Source: Ruegeria sp. YS9
GTDB lineage: Bacteria; Pseudomonadota; Alphaproteobacteria; Rhodobacterales; Rhodobacteraceae
NCBI RefSeq assembly: GCF_024628725.1
Contig: NZ_CP102409.1
Coordinates: 2,513,001-2,577,000 of the forward strand
Reading direction: 5' to 3'
Length of the DNA stretch: 64,000 nucleotides
Under the pieces are notes generated by a model. The model had not been told where the DNA came from. It ran no database searches and saw nothing but the letters and a program-made list of their open reading frames with translations. The number at the start of each line of letters is the position of its first letter. Position 1 is the stretch's first letter. The translations under genes and the position numbers were made by a program. This document shows positions 1 to 8,945 of the stretch, one piece after another.

Positions 1-899
1 CCATGATGATCCTCTTGGTGTTTTAGAAATGCAGCATCAGGCGTGCGGCGCTGTGACCGCGCCTCGCCGAATGTTCGCTTGGCGTGGCTGAGACAGCGAC
101 GCGCGTGTTCTTCGAACCCCAATTCGGCCACGCGGCTTTGGTTGGGCAGTTCGATGGAATAGTCGACGGGTGGCATCCGTTCGATGATGCCGGTGAAATC
201 GATCCAACCTTCGCCAGGATAGAGCCGCGCATCGCGAGCCAGCTGGGTCATACCTTCGCGCGTGTCGGCGATGCCGGGCAAGCAATCGGAGATATGCAGG
301 AAGTGAAACAGGTCCGAGGGGACGTGCAACAGTTCGCCCAGATCCACACGGCTGAGGTGCAGATATAGCGTGTCGACCAGAATACCGCCATTCGGCTGAT
401 CGGAGGCGCGGACAATATCCAGCGCCTCATCCAGAGTGCGCAGGCGGGAGAAGCTCGGGAACTCCAGATCCACCGTCAGCCCGTAGGGCGCTGCCAGTTC
501 GCAGGTTTCAGAATAGACGTCGATCAGAAAATCACGATCATCGCGGGTATTGGTCCACGCGCTCATGATCATGCGTTTGGCGCCGAGTTCCCCTCCGATC
601 TCCAACGAGGGTTCAAAGCTGCGCGGATCGACATCTTCGGTGATGCGCGCAAGTTCGACATCAAGGACCTTCAAACCGGTAGTAGACAGAGCCGTTTTGG
701 TCGCCTGAACCTGGGTCCTGTCGATCGGGGATTGGGTGAATTCACCGGGCACATGCATCGGGATGAACCGGGGACTGACGGCATCGTAACCGGCCCGCGC
801 GGCGATATAGACCAGCTCGGGCGGCGTACAGCCAATCAGCGTCAGATGCGCCAAGGAATAGAGAGAGGGGCTTGTGCCAGCCTCTTCGGGTTTCACCAT
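1..899 (-). CDS. Sugar phosphate isomerase/epimerase family TIM-barrel protein (C-terminus outside window)
   Basis: The reading frame starts at ATG 899 and runs off the left edge without a stop, so about 299 residues are visible. It reads as an AP-endonuclease-2-like TIM barrel of the sugar phosphate isomerase/epimerase type, a fold that includes xylose-isomerase-like enzymes, inosose dehydratases and 3-dehydroshikimate dehydratases. The usual metal-site residues are visible: E146 (VDLEF), D176 (LVDT), H202 (LHISD) and E250 (YSIEL). It follows a Gfo/Idh gene on the same strand, but a strong hairpin and a palindromic operator lie between them, so it probably has its own promoter. Because the barrel of the fused protein at 5764-7650 looks inactive, this intact barrel may supply the isomerase or dehydratase step of the island. 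The substrate is not known. Confidence 0.85.
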   Translation of the reverse strand, partial: MVKPEEAGTSPSLYSLAHLTLIGCTPPELVYIAARAGYDAVSPRFIPMHVPGEFTQSPIDRTQVQATKTALSTTGLKVLDVELARITEDVDPRSFEPSLEIGGELGAKRMIMSAWTNTRDDRDFLIDVYSETCELAAPYGLTVDLEFPSFSRLRTLDEALDIVRASDQPNGGILVDTLYLHLSRVDLGELLHVPSDLFHFLHISDCLPGIADTREGMTQLARDARLYPGEGWIDFTGIIERMPPVDYSIELPNQSRVAELGFEEHARRCLSHAKRTFGEARSQRRTPDAAFLKHQEDHH

Positions 900-950
900 A
901 AACGACAGCTCCACGTGTCTGCGAATCTTAAATTCATCACATGTAGTAAA

Positions 951-965
951 AAATATCTGATATTT
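951..965. promoter_or_regulatory. Palindromic operator, copy 1 (AAATATCTGATATTT)
   Basis: Perfect inverted repeat with 7-bp arms around one central base, 52 bp upstream of the TIM-barrel gene start at 899. The same palindrome, differing only at the central base, occurs at 10645-10659 upstream of the TRAP operon. Inferred to bind the GntR/FCD regulator encoded at 11940. Confidence 0.6.
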
Positions 966-1005
966 CTTAAAATATCAACTTTTAATGCCGAGCAGAAAAT
1001 GAAAG

Positions 1006-1027
1006 CGCCCGGGCAACTGCCCGGGCG
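1006..1027 (-). terminator. Rho-independent-like hairpin after the nine-gene catabolic operon
   Basis: A 9-bp GC-rich stem (CGCCCGGGC with GCCCGGGCG) and a 4-base loop lie about 27 bases past the stop of the Gfo/Idh gene ending at 1054. The minus-strand continuation is pyrimidine-rich (CTTTCATTTTC), not a clean T run. Confidence 0.65.
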
Positions 1028-1053
1028 TGTTTTACATACGTGTTGGCAGAGCC

Positions 1054-2244
1054 TTAGAGAGTGACCCAGCCCCCTCCGGACTGGTGAGAGCGCACGGAGG
1101 CATCAATGAATCGGACACCGTCTGCGCCTTGATTGACACTGGGAAAAGCAAGCCAATCGGCCGGAATGGTAACGCCATCCCGACGCGCGGCTACGGCCAT
1201 GGCAAATTCCGTATAGAGGTTGGCCCAGGCTTCGATAATCCCTTCGGGGAAGCCGCGCGCGGTACGGATCAGACGTTCTGCGCCGGGGCCGATGCCATGC
1301 CCGTGACCTCGGCTTATGATATTATCCGGCTCACCAAACCGATTGAACTTCAGCTGCTCCGAGTTCTCCAAATCCCACTCGAGACCTCCTTCGCTCCCGA
1401 ATATGCGCAACCGCAACCCACCCCGATTTCCCGGTGCAAGGCGTGTCGCCAAAAGGGTTCCCGGAACCTCGTTTTGATAGCGGGTGAACATGAATGCTGT
1501 GTCTTCCAAAGGCTTTGGCGCGCCGCAGACATGAAACTCGGCCCGTAGGTCGGTCAAGGGCAGGCCCGAGACAAAACTGGCCAGATGCGCGGCATGGGTG
1601 CCGATATCGCCGACACAACTGGTCGGGCCAGAAATCTTTGGGTCCAGCCGCCACTTTACATGAGGCGCATCGGCCACATTTTCGGGCGTCATCCAGTCTT
1701 GCATAAACTCAACATGTATTTGGTTGATTTTACCGATGCCGCCTTCCGCCACGATTTGTTTGGCCTGACGGATTACTGGAAAACATGACATCGCATAGCC
1801 GACAGCAAAGATGTGTCCCGTGCGCGCGGTAATCTCCTCAAGCCCCTCGGCCTCGGCGACTTCGTTGGTCAGGGGCTTGTCGCACAGCACGTCAATACCC
1901 GCCTCCAGAAACGCCTTGGCCGCATCGAAATGAACGTGGTTCGGGGTGGTGATCATGACGGCATCTACGCCATCCGGGCGCGCTGCCTCGGCCTGAGCCA
2001 TCTCGTCGAAGGACGCATAACACCTGTCTGCCGGCAGGAACCACTCGGCCGCGCGCGCCTTGCTGCGAGCGGCATCTGAACTGAGCGCGCCTGCGGTGAC
2101 CTCCCACCGGTCGCTCATCCTCGCTGCCATCGCTTGCGTGACAGAGATACGTCCACCGCCGACGACGCCCAGCCTCAAACGGCGAGACAACCGGGGGAAA
2201 TGGCCGTCAAAGTTCAGGTCTTCGGGTAAAATTCTCTCAGCCAT
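1054..2244 (-). CDS. Gfo/Idh/MocA family NAD(P)-dependent oxidoreductase (1)
   Basis: 396 residues, full length for the family, which oxidises or reduces sugars and cyclitols with bound NAD(P). The N-terminal Rossmann motif is GVVGGGRIS (near residue 26), the EKP-type catalytic lysine is in CDKPL (near 140), and a D-x-x-x-H motif (GDIGTH) sits in the C-terminal domain. The ATG overlaps the stop of the cupin-like gene by 8 bp (AATGGCTGA), so the two are translationally coupled. It is the last gene of the operon that begins with the TRAP genes and is followed by a hairpin. The substrate cannot be read from sequence. A cyclitol, inosose or quinate-like compound fits the neighbours. Confidence 0.9.
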   Translation of the reverse strand: MAERILPEDLNFDGHFPRLSRRLRLGVVGGGRISVTQAMAARMSDRWEVTAGALSSDAARSKARAAEWFLPADRCYASFDEMAQAEAARPDGVDAVMITTPNHVHFDAAKAFLEAGIDVLCDKPLTNEVAEAEGLEEITARTGHIFAVGYAMSCFPVIRQAKQIVAEGGIGKINQIHVEFMQDWMTPENVADAPHVKWRLDPKISGPTSCVGDIGTHAAHLASFVSGLPLTDLRAEFHVCGAPKPLEDTAFMFTRYQNEVPGTLLATRLAPGNRGGLRLRIFGSEGGLEWDLENSEQLKFNRFGEPDNIISRGHGHGIGPGAERLIRTARGFPEGIIEAWANLYTEFAMAVAARRDGVTIPADWLAFPSVNQGADGVRFIDASVRSHQSGGGWVTL

Positions 2245-2911
2245 TCTGAACCTCCATGTCCGGGACCCGTGCGCCTTCCGGCAGCATTTCTACCGCCATG
2301 AAGATGCTGGGGGTAATCGTCTCGTATTGATGCCAGGGATAGTTGCCTTCAGCGTCATACATCGGCTTGTGCGTCGTGCCGGGGGCCATGAATTCTTCGA
2401 GGTAAAGGGTTGCAACGTCCCGTTCGCGGCATTGCTGCATTTTGCCAAAGCCTACGATTTGCGTATGCACTTCGCGAAACCCCGGTACCGGGCAGAACGG
2501 ATGATCCTTATGCAACCCGACATTCAATGGGACCGAACCGGAATGGTACATGGTCAGTCCAACGTTACCCACGAAGACCTTTGGCGACATGTAGTGGCTG
2601 ACACCGCGCAAACGCTCCTCTCGGCGAACATCAAAAGCAGATGGCCATGTATCTTTCACCCATGCGAACAACTCGTTGTCATCGGCATGGGCGTCGAAAC
2701 CGTGGACAATGACGGCACGTTCCACGCCGCTAAGCGTGCTGTCTTGCACGATCACAGAGGAAAGCGGCGCAATGGTCTGATCCTCGACAGAGAGATTTCG
2801 CCCCCCAAGGTTAAGGACGATGGCGCGACCCTCGATAGAAATTCTGCGCTCGTCAGTTATGTGCTGGACGCGAAAGAATGGCTGAGCAAAGTCGAGTGTC
2901 TCAATCGGCAT
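2237..2911 (-). CDS. Conserved hypothetical, cupin-like protein
   Basis: 224 residues from the ATG at 2911, which overlaps the upstream Gfo/Idh stop (CATGCCGATTGA) and is preferred over the ATG at 2935. I do not recognise a named family. The composition is beta-rich with many His and Glu residues (for example HKDHPF and MYHSG), as in a cupin-like or small-molecule-binding barrel, and there is no signal peptide or membrane segment. Its place between two Gfo/Idh dehydrogenases in a tightly overlapped operon implies a role in the same catabolic route, possibly as an isomerase, lactonase or hydrolase. That role is inference from position only. Confidence 0.75.
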   Translation of the reverse strand: MPIETLDFAQPFFRVQHITDERRISIEGRAIVLNLGGRNLSVEDQTIAPLSSVIVQDSTLSGVERAVIVHGFDAHADDNELFAWVKDTWPSAFDVRREERLRGVSHYMSPKVFVGNVGLTMYHSGSVPLNVGLHKDHPFCPVPGFREVHTQIVGFGKMQQCRERDVATLYLEEFMAPGTTHKPMYDAEGNYPWHQYETITPSIFMAVEMLPEGARVPDMEVQNG

Positions 2912-4091
2912 GAACCAATTCCTTCCTCTCATCATTAAGGAAATCGACCGGTAAAAGCTCCGGAGCCGCGCAACGGCTTTCTATCGTCTGATAGGCACCA
3001 AATTTCGGCGCCCGTTCAATCGCGTCCATGACCTCGAACACATGGTAGGCAACCGCTCCACTCGCGCGGGGTTGGCGTCCTTCTTGTGCCGCCAGAGCCA
3101 GGTCCAATAGGCCGAGGCCACGGCTGTCTTCGTTAAACCCATGTTTGTTTTCGACCACCTGCCAGTCTTCGCGACCGGTTGGACGAGGTTGATGAGCCCA
3201 GCGCGAGGTCTCCCGTGTCTTCAACCAGACATCTCCTTGAAAGATATTGGCCCCATGAACCGGGTCAGGATCAGGGATGCTGATGGTGCCGTTTTCACCA
3301 TAGATCTCGAACCGCGGCGTTTCGCTGTCCCAAACGTCGAAACTCATAGTCATTGACCCGATGGCACCGGACGAGAACTGCAGCAGGCTCAGGGAGTGCG
3401 TGTCGACCTCGACATTCATCCACTCTCCGTTGCGCGGACCGTTTTCGATCATCCGCTGGTCAAATGTCCGCCGCGCCATTCCGGCGACACGGTCAATTGG
3501 TCCAAGACAGCAGATCATCGCGGTCAGGTAGTATGGTCCAAGGTCCAGCAAAGGCCCACCACCCGCCTGATAGTAGAAGTCCGGGTTAGGATGGTGGCGC
3601 TCCGTCCCGTGGGTACCGACATGGGCAAAAACCCCTGTTGGTTTGCCAATGGTACCCTCGTCGATCAAGCGCCGAACGGTCTGCCAGCGACCGCCCAGAA
3701 ATGTGTCGGGTGCGCAACCGACCAGCAACCCCTTTTCAGAGGCCATGTGCAGGATCGCCTTGCCATCCGTTCGGTTCATGACCAGTGGCTTTTCGGAATA
3801 GACGTGTTTCCCCGCCTCCAGCGCGCGCAGGCTGATTTCGGCATGCGCCGCCGGTATTGTCAGATTCAGAACGCAGTCAATCGTCGGATCGTCAAACACT
3901 TCATCTGGCGTGCAGGCCTGGGCGACACCGTATTGATCCGCTTTGGCGCGGCTTTCCGAAGGATCAAGACTTGCACAAGCCACGACTTCGACGCTCGAAA
4001 ATTTGGATAGTGTCTTTAGGTAAATATCACTGATACGACCACAGCCAATAAGGCCGACCCGGAAGGATTTCGATGTCTCACGTGTCATCAT
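2901..4091 (-). CDS. Gfo/Idh/MocA family oxidoreductase (2)
   Basis: 396 residues from ATG 4091; a second ATG follows at 4088. The 4091 codon overlaps the end of the citryl-CoA-lyase-like gene (AATGATGACACGTGA), so the longer frame to 4148 is rejected. Rossmann motif GLIGCGRIS, catalytic-lysine motif YSEKPL, and a C-terminal substrate domain with LLDLGPYYL. It is clearly a different paralogue from the enzymes at 1054 and 10650. Cytoplasmic and NAD(P)-dependent. Two such dehydrogenases in one operon would allow successive oxidations of a polyol ring or an oxidation/reduction pair. Confidence 0.9.
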   Translation of the reverse strand: MMTRETSKSFRVGLIGCGRISDIYLKTLSKFSSVEVVACASLDPSESRAKADQYGVAQACTPDEVFDDPTIDCVLNLTIPAAHAEISLRALEAGKHVYSEKPLVMNRTDGKAILHMASEKGLLVGCAPDTFLGGRWQTVRRLIDEGTIGKPTGVFAHVGTHGTERHHPNPDFYYQAGGGPLLDLGPYYLTAMICCLGPIDRVAGMARRTFDQRMIENGPRNGEWMNVEVDTHSLSLLQFSSGAIGSMTMSFDVWDSETPRFEIYGENGTISIPDPDPVHGANIFQGDVWLKTRETSRWAHQPRPTGREDWQVVENKHGFNEDSRGLGLLDLALAAQEGRQPRASGAVAYHVFEVMDAIERAPKFGAYQTIESRCAAPELLPVDFLNDERKELVHAD

Positions 4092-4893
4092 TCCTGTCTT
4101 CGTAGAGGGGTAAGTAATTCGGGGGCATCGGCCCTTTGTTGCGGCCACCCTGGTTCATCTGTTCCCAAGCGTGGGCGAGTATTCCGACCGAGCGGGACAG
4201 GCAGAACAGCCCTCGTGACAAGGGCGCAGGAAAGCCAAGTTCGCAGAAGATCACAGCTGTCGCGCCGTCAATATTCATGGCAATTGGCCGACCGCCTCGT
4301 TGACGACCGAGTTCGGCTTGAACCTCTTCTCCGATATCGGCAAACCGGCCAGAAACTGTGCCTTCTGCCGCCGCATCACGAACAAGTTGCATCAATCGAG
4401 GTGCGCGTGGGTCGACAGGCTTGTGAAACCTGTGACCAAAGCCCGATACGATCTTGCCGTAGGTCTCGCGCCAGCTGTCCAAGCCATCCCGAACAGCGTC
4501 ATTCAGCGAAGCTCCCGCATCCATGCGGACTGCGGTATCATTGTACAGCTCTGCACACTGCTCTCCTGCCCCGCCGTGCACGTCGCCCAGCATGTTCACC
4601 GCAGTCGCCATCGCATTATTGAGACCTACCCCGCAGGTGGCAGCCATACGCGCAGCCGCGATTGAGGGAGCCTGTGGGCCGTGATCCACGCCTGCGACCA
4701 ATGCAGCTTCGAAAAGGCGCGCTTGCGCGTCGATGGGCAAGTCGCCCCGCACCATCAGCCAGATCATCTGCGGGAAAGATACGTTCCCGATCAGGTCCTC
4801 TATGGCGTTGCCGCGAAACGCGATCTGGCCGGGCTTCATGTCGATGATAGATGTGCGCCACCATTGGCGGATAGCTTGCTCGTCGTTTGTCAT
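4078..4893 (-). CDS. Citryl-CoA lyase / citrate synthase-like protein
   Basis: 271 residues, much shorter than housekeeping citrate synthase (about 430) and matching the short citryl-CoA lyase-like branch. The three catalytic positions can be read: H106 (DVHGGAGE), H154 in the family signature GFGHRFHKPVDPRA, and D209 (NIDGATA). The family makes or cleaves citryl-CoA-like thioesters. The gene overlaps aroE-like by 4 bp (ATGA) upstream and the next Gfo/Idh gene downstream. Such an enzyme is unexpected beside shikimate-type genes. It may act on a C-C cleavage product late in the pathway, or on a side chain of the substrate. The function is inferred. Confidence 0.85.
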   Translation of the reverse strand: MTNDEQAIRQWWRTSIIDMKPGQIAFRGNAIEDLIGNVSFPQMIWLMVRGDLPIDAQARLFEAALVAGVDHGPQAPSIAAARMAATCGVGLNNAMATAVNMLGDVHGGAGEQCAELYNDTAVRMDAGASLNDAVRDGLDSWRETYGKIVSGFGHRFHKPVDPRAPRLMQLVRDAAAEGTVSGRFADIGEEVQAELGRQRGGRPIAMNIDGATAVIFCELGFPAPLSRGLFCLSRSVGILAHAWEQMNQGGRNKGPMPPNYLPLYEDRNDDT

Positions 4894-5762
4894 ACCGTTG
4901 CACCTCTAAACTCGCGCATGCGCTGCTGACGAAGTGAATCGAAAACGTTTTGAAGACGACTGATTGAGGCGGTGCAGCCGGTGAAGATTTCAAAAGACGC
5001 TGCAGCCTGATGAACTGCCATTCCAGCACCATTCATCACTTTTAACCCAGTTGTGCTGGCGCTGCTCAGAAGGTGTGTCTCGAGCGGGAAATATACTATA
5101 TCTGCCACCCAAGCATCCGGCCGCAACAATGATGGATCAATTACCGACCCGGGGTACTTATCCATCCCGAGCGGTGTTGCATTGACCACTCCGTCCACAA
5201 ATTTGACCCGTTCCAACGAAATCGAGGGGGAACCCTGAAGCTTCGCACAAGGGCGCAAGACCTTTAGTCGACTGACCAGCGCCTGCGCTCGGTGGAAGTC
5301 AGGATCGATGATCTCCAGATCTCGAACACCTGAATCAAGCAAAGCCAAAGAGACTGCACTGCCCGCGCCACCAGCACCAAACATGAGAACCGTTTCAGTC
5401 TTCGATGATCCCAAAAAATCTCCGAAGGCACTGTGGAAACCTATGTAATCGGTGTTGTGGCCAACCATTCGGTCGTCACAAAAAACCACCGCGTTGACAG
5501 CTTGAAGCTCCTCAGCAGTCTTGGAAAGCTCATCGAGATGATCAATGACCGACGCTTTGTAGGGGTGTGTCACGTTGACCGCCGCACAGCCTAATTCAAC
5601 GGAATAATGCAGTAAATCAGCGACCGACATTCCACGAAATGGCTCTTTTGCAGTGTCGATCCTACCGTAGCTCAGATCGATGCCCTGCGCCCGGCTCTCC
5701 GCCTCGTGCATCTCAGGGGTCATGGAGCCAGAAATCCCTTGTCCGATTAGTGCGGCCTTCAT
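4890..5762 (-). CDS. Shikimate/quinate dehydrogenase (AroE family, probably NAD-dependent and catabolic)
   Basis: 290 residues with the AroE layout: substrate-binding GISGSMTPEMH (9-19), catalytic K69 in NVTHPYK, N90, D105 in GHNTDYIGF, dinucleotide loop GAGGAGSA (129-136) and the C-terminal GMAVHQAA. After the second Rossmann strand the sequence is IID (151-153) instead of the NRT-type motif that holds the NADP phosphate in biosynthetic AroE. This favours NAD and a catabolic direction. The start lies 1 bp after the fused dioxygenase-like gene. It would oxidise shikimate or quinate to the 3-dehydro compound. A duplicate biosynthetic AroE is less likely given the operon. Confidence 0.88.
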   Translation of the reverse strand: MKAALIGQGISGSMTPEMHEAESRAQGIDLSYGRIDTAKEPFRGMSVADLLHYSVELGCAAVNVTHPYKASVIDHLDELSKTAEELQAVNAVVFCDDRMVGHNTDYIGFHSAFGDFLGSSKTETVLMFGAGGAGSAVSLALLDSGVRDLEIIDPDFHRAQALVSRLKVLRPCAKLQGSPSISLERVKFVDGVVNATPLGMDKYPGSVIDPSLLRPDAWVADIVYFPLETHLLSSASTTGLKVMNGAGMAVHQAAASFEIFTGCTASISRLQNVFDSLRQQRMREFRGATV

Positions 5763-5763
5763 A

Positions 5764-7650
5764 TTAGGTTGTTCCTTCCGCCACGTGGTGTCGCGTTTGC
5801 GCCGCTAATCGAAACGCAGCGTTACGCGCGCCATAGCCGGCGTAAGCAGTTCGGCGCTCAACAATTTCAAAGAAAAAGCCGTTAAAAATGGGACGACTGT
5901 AGATCTGAAAGTACTCGGCACCCGCCGCCTGATCGTAGAGTATGTTATCCCTGCGCATTTGGGCGATCAGGTCTTCACTTAACCCGAATGTCGCTTGCAG
6001 ATCAGCGTAGTAGTTTTCTGGGATGGACAGGCTGGGAAAACCGGACTTCCGCAATTGGGCTGAGGTTTCAAATATGTCGTCCGACTGGAAGGCGATGTGC
6101 TGAACACCGGCACCAAAACCGTCTTCAAGGAATGAAGCCGCCAGTGTTCGACGCCCAACTGCACCATTCAGGTTTAAACGCACTTCGCCTTCGGGGCTTT
6201 CGATGGCTTGGCTTTGCACAACACCCAACGGGTCGGCAACGTTTACGATCGGGGATTTCGCCATCTCAAAAGTCGAGATGTAATAAAGCAGCCAGCTTTG
6301 CATCTCATCGTGACGCATTGTCTGCGCCAGATGGTCGATACGACGCAGACCGGCGGGCTGGGTCGCTTTGGTTTTCGCCACTGGCTCAAACTCGATGTCC
6401 CATACCCGATGCAGATCGGATTTCTCATCGATGAAATGGACGACATTGCCACCAACGCCCCGAATGGCCGGGATATCCAGTTCCCCTGTTCCCACCGGCT
6501 GTGAGAAATTCGGCGCGCCCAGCGCGGTCGCGCGCTGAACCGTCTGATCCGCATCTTTGACACGCAACCCCATGTCACAAACGGAGGGGCCGTGACCCAG
6601 GAACGCCGAATGGGCAAAACCTTCCTTTTCGGTATTCACAACAATGTTTATCGCGCCCTGCCGCCACAGCTCGACGGACTTGGTGACGTGTTTTCGCTCC
6701 ATTCGAAAACACATTGCAGACAGCATGTCTGCCAGCTGCGCGCCGCTTGTTTCGTCGGCTGTGAACTCGACAAACTCAAAGCCTGACGCATAGACGCGTT
6801 CCGGCAGATCCGGGATGCCGAAATCGGTTCCCGGCTCGGTCCTTGATACCTCATCCAGGAGGTTTACCAGCGACCTGTAGCTGTCCCGGGCCAGTGTTCG
6901 GCCACCGGGCTGTGGTGCCGCTTCGTTGACGCGCGCAATCGACCAAGGCCCCTTGTACCCGGCGCGGGACAACACCCGCACGAAGCCCGCAAGGTTCAGC
7001 GACCCAAGCCCTGGCAGAAGTCCAAAATGCCGTTTGAGCCGACGTATATCCATCTCAAGCCGGGGTGCATCGGACAGTTGCACATGAAACAGCCGTTCTC
7101 CGGGAATGTCCCGAAGGCGGGCGGGTTTGGAACCGTCGGCAAGCGAGAAGAATGAGTTCAAAGCCAACCCCAAATGAGGGCTGTCGATTGCTTCAACGAT
7201 GCCTAGCGCCCGCTCATCCGAGTGAATAAGGTTCGACCATGGCAAACCCATATAGGCCAGACGCAACCCCATCTCTTTCGCGATCTCGGTCGCTTCACCA
7301 AGATCTGCGATTACCTGTTCTTCGGTCGCGGCGACATCGACCTCAAAGGCAGACCCAATTAGCAGCAGATCCGTACCCAACTCGCTCATCAGATCGAGTT
7401 TGCGCTTCAGTCGATCAAAGGCGCGCTCACGTCCGGCATCGGGCTGGCCTTCAAGGTTATGGAAGGGTTGTAGCAGGCAAATCTTCAGGCCGAGATCCGA
7501 TGCAATCTCGCGGACTTGCGATGGCGGCCCGTCAAAAGCGGTCAGATCCGGTTCGTGCAATTCGACACCTTCGAACCCTGCGTCAGCGATAGCACTTAGT
7601 TTTTCGGCCAGATCACCGGGGATCGACGTTGTCGAAACCGAGAGGCACAT
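5764..7650 (-). CDS. QuiC1-like fusion: dehydroshikimate dehydratase-type TIM barrel + hydroxyphenylpyruvate dioxygenase-like domain
   Basis: 628 residues from ATG 7650, which overlaps the dctM stop (TAATG). The longer frame to 7749 lies inside dctM and is rejected. Residues 1-270 form a sugar-phosphate-isomerase-like barrel and about 285-610 form two vicinal-oxygen-chelate modules like 4-hydroxyphenylpyruvate dioxygenase, the architecture of QuiC1 from Pseudomonas. Aligned by eye with QuiC1 as I recall it, the barrel's active-site positions E134, D165, H168 and E239 are M134, N165, F168 and A239, and only Q191 is kept. The C-terminal half keeps the iron triad H440, H518 and E595. The canonical dehydratase step to protocatechuate is therefore doubtful, and the dioxygenase-like half may be the working part. 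Confidence 0.9.
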   Translation of the reverse strand: MCLSVSTTSIPGDLAEKLSAIADAGFEGVELHEPDLTAFDGPPSQVREIASDLGLKICLLQPFHNLEGQPDAGRERAFDRLKRKLDLMSELGTDLLLIGSAFEVDVAATEEQVIADLGEATEIAKEMGLRLAYMGLPWSNLIHSDERALGIVEAIDSPHLGLALNSFFSLADGSKPARLRDIPGERLFHVQLSDAPRLEMDIRRLKRHFGLLPGLGSLNLAGFVRVLSRAGYKGPWSIARVNEAAPQPGGRTLARDSYRSLVNLLDEVSRTEPGTDFGIPDLPERVYASGFEFVEFTADETSGAQLADMLSAMCFRMERKHVTKSVELWRQGAINIVVNTEKEGFAHSAFLGHGPSVCDMGLRVKDADQTVQRATALGAPNFSQPVGTGELDIPAIRGVGGNVVHFIDEKSDLHRVWDIEFEPVAKTKATQPAGLRRIDHLAQTMRHDEMQSWLLYYISTFEMAKSPIVNVADPLGVVQSQAIESPEGEVRLNLNGAVGRRTLAASFLEDGFGAGVQHIAFQSDDIFETSAQLRKSGFPSLSIPENYYADLQATFGLSEDLIAQMRRDNILYDQAAGAEYFQIYSRPIFNGFFFEIVERRTAYAGYGARNAAFRLAAQTRHHVAEGTT

Positions 7651-8945
7651 TATCCCTGATATCCAAACATACGCGGCAACCACAGGACCAGATCCGGCAT
7701 CAGCATCATTATCACCAGAGCGAAGATGAGAACCGCGAGGAAGGCCCAAATTTCCGAGATGATTTCGCGCAGCGGAATGTCCGTCACGGCGTTGATCACA
7801 AAGAGTAGAATGCCATAAGGCGGCGTGATCAGACCGATCATCGAGTTCACGACGACCAGCACCCCGAAATGCACCAGATCAATCCCAAGCGCTTCGCAGG
7901 TTGGAATGAACAGGGGCACGATCACCAGAATGATCGTTGTTGCGTCCAACACACAACCCAGCGCAAGGATCAGCAGGTTAACCAGGATCAGGAACACAAT
8001 CGGACTGACATCCGAACCCTCCAGCAAGGCCGAGATCGACTGTGGAATCTGTTCCTGAATGACGATGAAGTTCAGAATGAACGCGCCACCAATGACCACC
8101 CCGACGGCGGCGGAAGAGCGCGCGCTGTCGACGAACACTTGATAAAGGCCACGGAAGGTCAGTGCGCGGTAGAACAACGCTGCCAGTAGCAGGGCGTAGA
8201 ATGCAGCAACTGCGGCGGCCTCGGTCGGCGTAGTGACGCCTCCATATATACCGTACAGCAGGATCGCCGGCATCAGCAGCGCCGGGAACGCGTTGGCGGT
8301 TTTAGCCGGTAACTCGCGCAGCGGAACAGGTTCTTCCAATGCAAAGTTCCGCTTTCCGGCCAGATAATAGTTCATCGCCATCAAGACGATACCCATGATC
8401 AGGCCCGGCAGAATGCCAGCAAGGAACAGCGACCCGATAGACGCCTTTGAGACGAGCGCATACAGAACCATTGGGATCGAGGGCGGAATGATCGGGCCGA
8501 TCGTCGCCGACGCCGCAGTGATTGCGGCAGCATAACCTCGGCTGTAGCGGCCATCCTTGGTCATCATTTCAATGATGATCTTGCCGATCCCCGCAGCGTC
8601 AGCGACGGCAGAACCGGACATGCCGGAAAAGATCAGCGATGCCACCACGTTGACGTGCCCGAGGCCGCCTTTGAAACGACCGACAGCAGCGACACAGAAG
8701 TTCAGCAGTCGGTCGGTGATCGACCCCGCATTCATGATATTGGCGGCGACGATGAACAACGGTACGGCAAGCAGGATCGTGCTTTTGTAGAAGCCTTGCA
8801 GGATTTTTTCACCCGCCAGCGCGACGTCCAGGCCAGCGACACCCAGATACATCAGTGACGCTAAAAGGATGGAGTAGCCGATAGGTGTCCCGATGCCTGC
8901 CAGAACAAAGAGAGTCAGCAGGCAGGAAAGAAGTTCGAAACTCAT
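7650..8945 (-). CDS. dctM: TRAP transporter large permease (DctM type)
   Basis: 431 residues, about 12 hydrophobic segments, typical DctM length and motifs (GMSGSAVADAAGIG, ASATIGPIIPPS). It is the transporting subunit of a tripartite ATP-independent periplasmic system that uses the sodium or proton gradient. The start overlaps the small permease stop (ATGA, 4 bp). The stop overlaps the start of the QuiC1-like gene, directly coupling import to catabolism. Likely substrates are carboxylated rings or sugar acids such as quinate or shikimate, inferred from neighbours. Confidence 0.95.
   Translation of the reverse strand: MSFELLSCLLTLFVLAGIGTPIGYSILLASLMYLGVAGLDVALAGEKILQGFYKSTILLAVPLFIVAANIMNAGSITDRLLNFCVAAVGRFKGGLGHVNVVASLIFSGMSGSAVADAAGIGKIIIEMMTKDGRYSRGYAAAITAASATIGPIIPPSIPMVLYALVSKASIGSLFLAGILPGLIMGIVLMAMNYYLAGKRNFALEEPVPLRELPAKTANAFPALLMPAILLYGIYGGVTTPTEAAAVAAFYALLLAALFYRALTFRGLYQVFVDSARSSAAVGVVIGGAFILNFIVIQEQIPQSISALLEGSDVSPIVFLILVNLLILALGCVLDATTIILVIVPLFIPTCEALGIDLVHFGVLVVVNSMIGLITPPYGILLFVINAVTDIPLREIISEIWAFLAVLIFALVIMMLMPDLVLWLPRMFGYQG

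Noticed and set aside
2060..2938. 292-codon plus-strand open frame
   Set aside because: Antisense to the overlapping Gfo/Idh and cupin-like genes, which have coupled starts and recognisable motifs.
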